Assembly (NCBI GenBank): GCA_002785165.1
Contig: PFMI01000005.1
Span: 1 to 5,932 of the forward strand
Source: a bacterium (Candidatus Gribaldobacteria) CG_4_10_14_0_8_um_filter_33_9
Lineage (GTDB): Bacteria; Patescibacteriota; Minisyncoccia; Minisyncoccales; CG1-02-41-26
Reading direction: 5' to 3'
Length of the DNA stretch: 5,932 nt
The notes beneath the pieces are model-generated. The model was not told where the DNA came from. It worked only from the letters and a program-made list of their open reading frames with translations, and did no database searches. Positions 1-4,763 of this stretch are shown in pieces; position 1 is the first letter of the stretch; every line of letters begins with the position of its first letter. The position numbers and the translations under genes are program-made.

Positions 1-214
1 ACTTTTACTTTTGTATCAGGGCAAAAACTTCACAATCGTAAAAAAATAGAGTTAACCTCATTTTTAAACATTTTCTTTTGACCCCATTTTCTTTTTTTTA
101 ACCCATACCAGAACCCTGAAGAAAAACAAATTTTCTACGAGACAGACAAGCTTAGTGCGGAATAGATTTATTATCTCTCATCTGTAAAAGATGACTATCG
201 TCTTATTAATCAAT
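1..214. other. Left-edge non-coding region
   Basis: There is no supported gene. It contains the dispersed repeat pair at 36-65 and 78-97, an inverted 11-base match to copy 2 (ATTTTCTACGA, 130-140), and AT-rich sequence downstream of the broken paralogue. A weak 5-bp stem (CATCT/AGATG) near 180-193 is too small to call a terminator. Confidence 0.4.
36..97. repeat. Dispersed repeat, copy 1 (two TTRACCYCATTTT motifs)
   Basis: Positions 36-65 read TCGTAAAAAAATAGAG followed by TTAACCTCATTTTT, nearly matching 1723-1751. A second unit, TTGACCCCATTTTC, lies at 78-91. Together they parallel the motif pair at 1738-1769. Non-coding and possibly part of a dispersed mobile repeat. Confidence 0.55.
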
Positions 215-857
215 TTATTTTGAATCAAACCTGCAGGTGTCTTTATTCCAATAAAGCTCGCGTTTAAATGGTCCTATCTCATCAAAATCCATCCCCTGTA
301 TTCCTTCTGGATAAACTTTATTAATTTTATTAATTGAAAGCCTATTTTTTTGAACACCTCCTATATACTCATCTTCTGTTAAACAAATTACATTCGGTGA
401 AAATTCACTGGGGCCTGTTTGAATTTTTCCCGGCCACGCTTCTTCAAATCTTCCTTCTTTTACTTGTAAAAATTTTATATCTTGAGAATTGAAATGGCTA
501 TGAGCCCAATTCCGTAGCCTTAGTATAGCGTTCGTATTTTGAGTATTCGTCAAAAAAGCAATCTTACCGATTTTTTGTTTGAATTAATTTCCCACCAGGA
601 AACATCTATTGCAACATTCCTTTATAATCTAAGTCTAATTCCTTCGTTTCTTTATTTGCTGTTTTTATTTCTTTTGTAATTTCCTGTTTTGGTAATTTAA
701 TGTGTGATATTCCAATCTCTTCTGTTTGTATTTTTCGTTGTTGCCAAACTGCAATTCCGCCGACTAAACCAGCTAAAACAACAATAACTAAAATTCCAAT
801 TGGCGTAGAAATTCCTTTGCTCGCCCCGTTAAATTTTGATTGGTTTTGATTAGTCAT
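215..857 (-). pseudogene. Membrane-anchored protein paralogue, split by two apparent single-base deletions
   Basis: From the ATG at 857 the frame encodes MTNQNQSKFN, KGISTPIG, a hydrophobic anchor (about residues 18-40) and a charged linker, then stops at 608-606 after DLDYKGMLQ. Adding one base next to the GG at 620-619 opens a 22-codon frame (NVAIDVSWWEINSNKKS...). Adding one T to the six-T run at 557-552 joins this to the frame ending at 215, which continues LTNTQNTNAILRLRNWAHS, then EEAWPGKIQTGPSEF, and ends RELYWNKDTCRFDSK. The restored protein would be 214 residues, close to the 230-position sister gene at 2717. Both shifts are in short homopolymers, so real slippage decay and long-read assembly error are both possible. 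If the shifts are real, only an 83-residue anchor peptide (857-606) is made. The C-terminal domain family is not recognised. Confidence 0.6.
753..787. repeat. Exact 35-base repeat, copy A (anchor-coding segment)
   Basis: Identical base for base to 2619-2653, beginning AATTCCGCCGACTAAACC. It codes for the hydrophobic core VLAGLVGGI of the membrane anchor. The similarity extends, less perfectly, to the ATG at 857. This is much closer than the rest of the two genes, which share no evident domain after the linker. Confidence 0.9.
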
Positions 858-869
858 TATGAATAACAC

Positions 870-1081
870 ACTTTCCCACGACCGTTGTAAAATATGTTAC
901 ATTACTTTTCTTAAAATAATTATTTTAATCTTTTTTAAAAATTGTTTGATGTTTCTTAAAGATAACTTCTAAAATTTCCAAAAGAAATTATTCTCTCCAA
1001 ATTTATATTTTTGTCATAACAAAAATTAAAGAAAAATCAATGTATTAAAACGCTGTTATCTATATCTCGTCCTGTAATAAT
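870..1081. other. AT-rich intergenic region between the toxin gene and the anchor paralogue
   Basis: There is no gene on either strand. It contains a perfect 18-bp all-A/T palindrome at 911-928 (TTAAAATAAT with TATTTTAA) and an AT-rich 8-bp stem-loop at 1007-1026 (ATTTTTGT/ACAAAAAT, loop CATA). Neither has a terminator-like T tract. It should hold the end of the toxin-antitoxin transcript and the promoter of the gene at 857, but no clear box pair is visible. Confidence 0.5.
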
Positions 1082-1366
1082 TTATTCTAATAAATGCCTT
1101 CTTTTATTATAATCTTCTTTGCCTTTCTTCAAGAATATATCAACAACCTCAATCCGCCTTTCTTTTGAAAATAAACAAAATAAAATTCGCCACCGTCCGA
1201 GACGAAGGCGATAACCAAATTTAGTTCCTTCAATTTTTCTAATCTGAGGATATAAAAATGGGTCTTCTGAGAAGGCTTTTATCTCACTGTAAATTTTTTG
1301 CCTCAACCCTTGAGGCAATTTACCCAATTCTTTATCGGCTCGGGAAGTAAAGAAAGTCTGGAACAT
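1082..1366 (-). CDS. RelE/ParE-superfamily toxin
   Basis: 94 residues, the usual size. It starts FFTSRADKELGKLPQGLRQKI, the RelE/ParE two-helix hairpin, followed by DPF, then RKIEG (43-47), GYRLRLGRWRILF (51-63) on the central sheet, and IEVVDIFLKKGKEDY (72-86). Basic residues R53, R55, R60 and K80/K81 plus Y86 lie where RelE-type mRNA endonucleases carry their catalytic and RNA-binding residues, so ribosome-dependent mRNA cleavage is more likely than the gyrase inhibition of ParE. This assignment is by eye. It follows the antitoxin by one base and has no own Shine-Dalgarno site. The reading frame is complete to TAA at 1084-1082. The operon lies between two broken paralogues, a common setting for a stability module in an accessory region. 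Confidence 0.88.
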   Translation of the reverse strand: MFQTFFTSRADKELGKLPQGLRQKIYSEIKAFSEDPFLYPQIRKIEGTKFGYRLRLGRWRILFCLFSKERRIEVVDIFLKKGKEDYNKRRHLLE

Positions 1367-1367
1367 T

Positions 1368-1568
1368 TTATTTCAATTTATATTTCTTTCTTATCTCTTC
1401 TAAACTTATAAGTTTTTCACCTCGACTTTCTTCAAAAGCCCTATTAAATCTAACTGCGTCTTCCAAGTCTTCTAAGGTTTCTTCAATCTTTTTCCATTCC
1501 CTGAGTGGAAAAATCACCACAGGTTCCTTGCCAATTTTTATTGAATTTTTCTCAATTACTTCTGCCAT
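1368..1568 (-). CDS. Type II antitoxin, Phd/YefM or RelB-like
   Basis: 66 residues, first gene of a two-gene operon. Residues 1-30 (MAEVIEKNSIKIGKEPVVIFPLREWKKI) have the short beta-then-helix form typical of Phd/YefM-type antitoxins, which bind operator DNA as dimers; the KEPVVIFPLREWKKIEE stretch is typical of small bacterial and archaeal antitoxins beside RelE toxins. Residues 30-66 are acidic helix followed by SLEEIRKKYKLK, expected to wrap around and neutralise the toxin. The stop is one base before the toxin ATG (TAAAATG), so translation is probably coupled. The ATG at 1568 sits directly below a consensus promoter. No defects are seen. Confident as an antitoxin from size, sequence style and partner; the exact superfamily is less sure. 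Confidence 0.85.
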   Translation of the reverse strand: MAEVIEKNSIKIGKEPVVIFPLREWKKIEETLEDLEDAVRFNRAFEESRGEKLISLEEIRKKYKLK

Positions 1569-1576
1569 ACAATTTT

Positions 1577-1604
1577 ATTATATTTTTCTTAAAAATGATG
1601 TCAA
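1577..1604 (-). promoter_or_regulatory. Consensus sigma-70 promoter of the toxin-antitoxin operon, apparently leaderless
   Basis: The minus strand has TTGACA at 1604-1599 and TATAAT at 1582-1577, both perfect, separated by 16 bases. TATAAT ends only 8 bases before the antitoxin ATG (1568), so transcription should begin within about 1-3 bases of the start codon. No Shine-Dalgarno sequence is present, consistent with a leaderless mRNA. This is the strongest promoter in the window. Confidence 0.8.
1582..1596. promoter_or_regulatory. Possible operator inside the toxin-antitoxin promoter
   Basis: A perfect inverted repeat, ATTTTT-CTT-AAAAAT, fills the spacer between the -35 and -10 boxes and touches the first base of the -10. 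Type II antitoxins usually repress their own promoter by binding such palindromes. Being pure A/T in the arms, it may be chance. Confidence 0.3.
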
Positions 1605-1672
1605 ATTTATTCTACTCCAAAAACCGAAAAAAGGAAAGCATTAAATCTTGGCAAAGGGTCGCGACAATCTTT

Positions 1673-1693
1673 GCGGGGGGGTCGCCCCTCCGC
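1673..1693. repeat. GC-rich stem-loop, 9-bp arms, 3-base loop
   Basis: GCGGGGGGG at 1673-1681 pairs with CCCCTCCGC at 1685-1693 around the loop TCG. It is the most GC-rich point of the non-coding sequence. It lacks a T tract on either side, so it is not a typical intrinsic terminator, though it could still block read-through into the toxin-antitoxin operon. Confidence 0.7.
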
Positions 1694-1722
1694 TATTTAT
1701 ATTTATAATAAAAAATTCATAT

Positions 1723-1751
1723 TCGTAGAAAATAGAGTTGACCCCATTTTT
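1723..1751. repeat. Dispersed repeat, copy 2 of the TCGTAGAAAATAGAGTTGAC type
   Basis: Matches 36-65 over its full length, apart from one indel and about three substitutions. In both places a second, looser TTGAxxCCATTTTC motif follows within 40 bases. It is non-coding on both strands. Confidence 0.65.
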
Positions 1752-1789
1752 CTTTTTGATTCCATTTTCCTCTAAAGAACTACTCATTA

Positions 1790-2077
1790 CTACGGCCATA
1801 CATGTCCCCATTTCTCTGCCCACTCTTTATCTTCTTCATACTGAAGAGAAAGTGAATTCCATTTATATCGCACCACAAAAATCTCTGATGCAGAAAAATG
1901 AGATTCGGTTATTATGTTATGATAACTATTTGTTTTTTCTTTTTCTATCTCAAACCCCAAAATCCCGTTAACACCTGTTCCCAGTATTTCCTTCCACGAT
2001 CCATTAATCTTTTGAAATATTGAGTTAAGAAATGGAAGGGAAGTGCCTAAATCTTTGAAAATCTTCTTTAATATCAA
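1790..2077 (-). pseudogene. Orphan coding remnant, C-terminal fragment of an unrecognised protein
   Basis: An open frame whose only start-like codon is a TTG at 2077, lying inside the end of the preceding gene in another frame. From about 2030 to the TAG at 1792-1790 the translation looks like real protein: SIFQKINGSWKEIL, then GVNGILGFEIEKEKTNSY, FVVRYKWNSLS and QYEEDKEWAEKWGHVWP. It has the strand-and-turn look of a secreted repeat-type domain. It lacks its own start, ribosome site and N-terminal anchor. It is most likely the tail of a gene fused by deletion to the broken gene upstream, or a C-terminal domain put out of frame. I do not recognise the family. Confidence 0.45.
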
Positions 2078-2717
2078 TAAACCGAAAAGTAGAAAAAATT
2101 AAATCGACATTAAGTTCCTTGGCAATTGCAAGATGATATATATAATTTTCTCGTGGGATATATACAAATTTATTCCCCCATTTTGATTCTAATATAGTGA
2201 CTTTTATACCTTCTATTGAAATCTCTTTTATTTTGCTGTATTCGGCATATTTTGGATCAGCTCCTGCAATTTTTTCATACGGTTCTATCTTTCCTTCTGC
2301 CCATTCACATAGAGAGTGTTCATCCTTATCCCTAATGGCAATGTACATTTTCGTTTGTATGCCAAGCCCCCACCATACTTTATCTGCTTTTTTAACATCC
2401 CAATCAGTTTGGATTTCTGGTGACGGTAAATCTCCGGGATATTTTATTTCATATCCATACGCCTCATTCCTATAAGTTTTCCAATCCTCCGTCGTTGAAG
2501 CTTTGGCGGACAAGTCAGTAGTTTCGTCTTTGATAATGGTTTTTTCTGGTTTTTTGGGTTCTTCGGATATTTATTCTGTCGGTTTTTCCACCGATACCTT
2601 CAAATATTGCCAGGCTAAAATTCCGCCGACTAAACCAGCTAAAACAACAATAATCAAAATTCCAATTAGAGTGGAAATTCCTTTGTTGTTAAATTTTGAT
2701 TGATTTTAACTAGTCAT
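2025..2717 (-). pseudogene. Membrane-anchored extracytoplasmic protein, broken by two in-frame TAA codons
   Basis: From the ATG at 2717 one frame runs 230 codon positions to TAA at 2027-2025, interrupted only by TAA at codon 4 (2708-2706) and codon 49 (2573-2571). It reads MTS-stop-NQSKFNNKGIST, then a hydrophobic anchor (about 16-36), a Lys/Glu/Pro linker (40-66), and a globular part starting DWKTYRNEAYGYEIKYP and ending LIFSTFRFID. This layout (short Asn/Gln-rich head, single anchor, charged linker, domain opening with YRNE-YG-EIKYP) is familiar from CPR proteins and may resemble the PsbP-like fold; the function is unknown. The sister copy at 857 has CAA at codon 4, so the first stop is a simple C-to-T change. 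A TTG at 2513 could start the soluble part alone, but without its anchor. The ATG overlaps the bL25 stop. Sequencing error is unlikely to explain two separate substitutions. Confidence 0.8.
2619..2653. repeat. Exact 35-base repeat, copy B (anchor-coding segment)
   Basis: The partner of 753-787, inside the stop-containing paralogue. From there to the ATG at 2717 the two copies match closely apart from a few substitutions and a short gap after the KGIST codons. Confidence 0.9.
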
Positions 2718-3337
2718 GAAATGATATCTTTTGTTTTTTCATCGGGATTGGGCTTCTCTTCTTTGACTTCTTTAACTTCTTCTTTAAATTCCTCGCGAGA
2801 AACAATTATTGCCACTGTTTCCTCCAATTTTTTCAAAATTTTTACTTTGTCTGAAACCTGTAAATCCTTAATTTGAATTTTATCGCCGATATTTTTAAGC
2901 ACGGTCAAATCCACTTTAATTTCCTTAAGCAAATCTTTAGATAAACATTTTATTTCCAAAAAATGAAATCTTTTTGTTAAATTGCCGAGCGAAGTTTTTT
3001 GAACCGCTTCTTCGCCTTCAAAAATTAAAGGAACAGAAGTAATAATTTCCTTAATAGAAGAAGGATGATAAAAATCAACATGCGAGATATTTCCCTTTAA
3101 TGGATCTTTCGCTAAATCATGAATTACAACTTCATATTTTTTGCCATCCAAATCCAATATAATCAAAGAGCTTTCTCCTGCTTCTTTAAACACTTTTTCA
3201 AATTCTTTAAAAGAAATTTCTAAAGGAAAATTACCAATTTCTGCTCCGTACAAAACAGCCGGTAAGATTCCTTTTTTTCTCAAAGAATTGGTTTTCCTTC
3301 CAAATATATCTCTTATTTTAGTTTTAATTTGCAACAT
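2714..3337 (-). CDS. rplY: Large ribosomal subunit protein bL25 (general stress protein Ctc form)
   Basis: 207 residues, the long Ctc/TL5 form that binds 5S rRNA in the large subunit. The N-terminal bL25 domain spans about 4-91, with the characteristic R20-KKGILPAVLYG31, the DGKKYEVVIHDLAKDPLKG stretch and HVDFYHP at 86-92. The C-terminal beta domain spans about 96-182, beginning SIKEIITSVPLIFEGEEA. The last 25 residues form a Glu/Lys tail, as often seen in this family. The ATG at 3337 has no Shine-Dalgarno sequence; the upstream 13 bases are pure A/T. The TGA stop overlaps the ATG at 2717 of the next frame (ATGA), implying past translational coupling to the broken membrane-anchored gene. Third in the leftward cluster after the kinase and ferredoxin. 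Confidence 0.95.
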   Translation of the reverse strand: MLQIKTKIRDIFGRKTNSLRKKGILPAVLYGAEIGNFPLEISFKEFEKVFKEAGESSLIILDLDGKKYEVVIHDLAKDPLKGNISHVDFYHPSSIKEIITSVPLIFEGEEAVQKTSLGNLTKRFHFLEIKCLSKDLLKEIKVDLTVLKNIGDKIQIKDLQVSDKVKILKKLEETVAIIVSREEFKEEVKEVKEEKPNPDEKTKDIIS

Positions 3338-3350
3338 AATTTAAAAATTT

Positions 3351-3575
3351 TTAATTTTTAATTTTCAAAGCTTGAGAGGGACAATTTTCTATTGCTTCTT
3401 GCAAACAACCTTTTTCTTTATTTATTTCTAATTCTTCATTATTATTATCTAAAAAATTAACCTTTGTTCCTTTTAAATGCGACTTGCCTTGTTCAGTCAT
3501 TTCAAAATAAAGAGGACAAATAGATATACAAGACCCGCAACCAACACATTTTGATTTTTCTAAAATAACCTTCAT
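3351..3575 (-). CDS. Small single-cluster [4Fe-4S] ferredoxin
   Basis: A 74-residue cytoplasmic electron carrier. The N-terminal motif is C10-VG-C13-GS-C16-ISI-C20-P, and the C-terminal motif is C57 followed eight residues later by C65-P-S-Q-A-L. This matches the single-cluster ferredoxin layout of Thermotoga and Desulfovibrio: C10, C13, C16 and C65 should hold one [4Fe-4S] cluster. C20 and C57 sit where those proteins have a second cysteine pair that can form a disulfide. A Lys/Asn-rich insert (about 35-55) makes it longer than the roughly 60-residue classic form. It lies 13 bases from both the kinase and bL25, so probably co-transcribed. No oxidoreductase partner is in the window; an inferred role is moving electrons in fermentative metabolism. 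The start is ATG with no Shine-Dalgarno site. Confidence 0.93.
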   Translation of the reverse strand: MKVILEKSKCVGCGSCISICPLYFEMTEQGKSHLKGTKVNFLDNNNEELEINKEKGCLQEAIENCPSQALKIKN

Positions 3576-3587
3576 AAAAATAATTTT

Positions 3588-3596
3588 ATTATAACA
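3588..3596 (-). promoter_or_regulatory. Possible extended -10 promoter for the ferredoxin gene
   Basis: The minus strand reads TGTTATAAT, a perfect extended -10 (TGnTATAAT), across the last codons of the kinase gene. It ends 12 bases before the ferredoxin ATG, which would leave a leader of only about 5 bases. There is no good -35, but extended -10 promoters do not need one. The region is AT-rich, so chance occurrence is a real possibility. If used, it would let ferredoxin and bL25 be transcribed independently of the kinase. Confidence 0.35.
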
Positions 3597-4578
3597 AATT
3601 TTTTTTAACTTTTACCCGGGGCCATTTTCCCCATTCCCCCTTTTTAAGCAATCCATTTTTAGCTCCTATTTTCTGGATACATCCAGTAGCATTAGCCGTT
3701 GCCAATTGTATGGCATATTCTATATCATTTCTTTGTAAAAGTCCACTCAAAAAACCGCTTCCAAAAGCATCTCCAGCGCCAGTTTTTTCAAGAGGCAAAA
3801 CAAAAGGAGCGCCAGCTGAATAAATATATTTGCCATTAGAAACCACTGAACCTTTTTTGTCTTTGGTTATTACTAAAATTCCTTTAAACAGATTAAATAA
3901 TTTTTCAACTATCTCCTTTTCTTTTTCTTTTTTAATCCCAGAAAGCAGAGACGCTTCTTCTTCATTTAAAATCAAAATGTCAATTTGCGCTAAAATAGGT
4001 TTTAAAATTTCTGGCTCTAAATTTAATTGAGTATTGCCCGGATTGCACGCCACTTTAATATTATTTTCTTTGGCAAATTTTACCAAAGTCCCAAAAAATT
4101 GAGCTGATTCCTCGCTTAAAGGCGCTAAATAAAACCATTTAGTTTTTTTTAATCTGTCAAAAAAAATATCTTCTTTTTTCATAAAATGACAAGCCCCCCG
4201 ATAAATCAAAACAGTTCGGTCTTCTTGGGGCAAGGAAAGAATAATGGAATAAGCGGTCAAATGTTTTTTATCTTTTTTTACAAAAACCGTGTCCACTTTA
4301 AACTTTTTAAGATCTTCAAATATTGCCTCTCCTCTTTTATCATCTCCGACGATACCGCAATAAGCTGTTTTAAATCCTTGGTTGGTAAAAGTGCAAGCAG
4401 TGTTTGTTCCGCCGCCGCCGCTAGAGACATAAATGTCCTCAATAAAAATTTTTGAACCCAAAGGAAAACAAAGGGCTTTCCCGCTGAAAAATTCTTCTTC
4501 CAAAATACGAAAGGTATTTTTCTTTATTCTTAAAAAAGTGTCCCTGGTCGCGGAACCAAAAGTTATAATATCGTACAT
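3589..4578 (-). CDS. PfkB/ribokinase-family carbohydrate or nucleoside kinase
   Basis: A 329-residue soluble kinase of normal length for the family, which transfers the ATP gamma-phosphate to a sugar or nucleoside hydroxyl. It opens with the usual strand DIITFGSATRD. The glycine-rich substrate-side signature GGGGTNTACTFTNQG is at 54-68, followed by YCGIVGDD (73-80). The Mg-phosphate NxxE motif is N205-EE-E208. The second PfkB signature, EKTGAGDAFGSGFLSG (264-279), holds the anion hole and catalytic base D270. All expected catalytic parts are present, so it should be active. Substrate cannot be read from the sequence; ribokinase, adenosine/nucleoside kinase or fructokinase activity are all possible, and nucleoside or ribose salvage would suit a reduced organism. 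The ATG at 4578 is supported by AAGGAG upstream. It is the first gene of a leftward cluster, 13 bases before the ferredoxin. Confidence 0.93.
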   Translation of the reverse strand: MYDIITFGSATRDTFLRIKKNTFRILEEEFFSGKALCFPLGSKIFIEDIYVSSGGGGTNTACTFTNQGFKTAYCGIVGDDKRGEAIFEDLKKFKVDTVFVKKDKKHLTAYSIILSLPQEDRTVLIYRGACHFMKKEDIFFDRLKKTKWFYLAPLSEESAQFFGTLVKFAKENNIKVACNPGNTQLNLEPEILKPILAQIDILILNEEEASLLSGIKKEKEKEIVEKLFNLFKGILVITKDKKGSVVSNGKYIYSAGAPFVLPLEKTGAGDAFGSGFLSGLLQRNDIEYAIQLATANATGCIQKIGAKNGLLKKGEWGKWPRVKVKKNLL

Positions 4579-4591
4579 ATTTTTTATTTTA

Positions 4592-4607
4592 CTCCTTGTC
4601 TATTTTA
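4592..4607 (-). promoter_or_regulatory. Ribosome binding site and possible -10 box for the PfkB-family kinase
   Basis: On the minus strand AAGGAG lies at 4597-4592, 13 bases before the ATG at 4578. The spacing is longer than usual, but this is the clearest Shine-Dalgarno sequence in the window. Just upstream, TAAAAT (4607-4602) could be a -10 box. The matching -35 candidate (TTGCTG, 16-base spacing) is poor. The start choice is supported; the promoter is a guess. Confidence 0.4.
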
Positions 4608-4681
4608 CCTTTTTTCCCAAAAACAGCAATCAATAGATAAACATACAGACCAATTCATTCGTAATTTTCCGCAAATATTTT

Positions 4682-4719
4682 CAGATACAAAAAGCTACGA
4701 TCGTAGCTTTTTGTATCTG
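4682..4719. terminator. Perfect 38-bp palindrome, bidirectional intrinsic terminator
   Basis: The two 19-base arms match perfectly around the centre at 4700/4701. The core is AGCTACGATCGTAGCT, flanked by five A on the left and five T on the right, and then GATAC/GTATC. On either strand this gives a GC-containing stem followed by a T tract, the form of a rho-independent terminator. It lies just after the stop of the carboxypeptidase-regulatory-like protein gene and about 100 bases upstream of the kinase gene. It should therefore separate the two transcription units, since both are read leftward. The symmetry beyond the T tracts is more than termination needs. Confidence 0.85.
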
Positions 4720-4720
4720 T

Positions 4721-4763
4721 TCTGTTATATTATCTTCTGTTATGTTATCTGCTTATCTGTTAT
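4721..4763. repeat. Three copies of TCTGTTAT across a gene end
   Basis: TCTGTTAT occurs at 4721-4728, 4736-4743 and 4756-4763, with a partial copy (TCTGTT) at 4716-4721 running into the palindrome. On the minus strand these read ATAACAGA and cover the last codons and the stop codon of the carboxypeptidase-regulatory-like protein. This suggests the C-terminal tail arose or changed by slippage in a short degenerate repeat. The function is unknown. Confidence 0.5.

Larger units (their letters stand above)
1651..1769. repeat. REP/BIME-like patch: two GC-rich hairpins plus TTGACCCC-type motif
   Basis: Between the orphan remnant and the toxin-antitoxin promoter lies a patch unlike its AT-rich surroundings. 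Hairpin 1 (1651-1674) pairs GCAAAG with CTTTGC around the inner palindrome GTCGCGAC. Hairpin 2 (1673-1693) has 9-bp arms, GCGGGGGGG and CCCCTCCGC, with one G-T wobble and a TCG loop. Thirty bases on comes AATAGAGTTGACCCCATTTTT (from 1731), with a degenerate echo TTGATTCCATTTTC at 1757-1769; the same motif pair recurs at 36-97. Adjacent GC-rich palindromes are the form of REP/BIME elements, and GGGGTCA-plus-CTCTA motifs resemble sequences seen next to Y1 (REP-associated) transposases. No transposase is in the window. The link to mobility is inference. Confidence 0.5.

Noticed and set aside
1..81. Plus-strand open stretch at the left edge (FVSGQKLHNRKKIEL...)
   Set aside because: Only about 26 codons, unrecognised and overlapping the dispersed repeat; it could be a gene tail entering the window but cannot be supported.
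911..928. 18-bp perfect palindrome as an operator for the gene at 857
   Set aside because: All A/T in AT-rich DNA, no promoter boxes nearby; noted in the intergenic entry but not supported as a site.
1007..1026. AT-rich stem-loop as terminator of the toxin-antitoxin operon
   Set aside because: The 8-bp stem is nearly all A-T and is not followed by a T tract on the minus strand.
1641..1823. Minus-strand open frame through the hairpin patch
   Set aside because: Its translation is simply the REP-like patch and AT-rich flank read through; no protein-like pattern.
1505..1971. Plus-strand open frames over the antitoxin, hairpin patch and orphan remnant
   Set aside because: They are shadows of minus-strand coding or cross the hairpins, with low-complexity Phe/Leu-rich translations and no ribosome sites.
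2571..2708. TAA read as Gln (alternative code) in the interrupted gene
   Set aside because: TAA ends the other genes here (kinase, ferredoxin, antitoxin, toxin) at sensible positions, so recoding is not supported; mutation is simpler.
2714..2716. UGA as Gly (code of some CPR lineages)
   Set aside because: bL25 ends normally at this TGA after its acidic tail, and reading through gives no family-like sequence.
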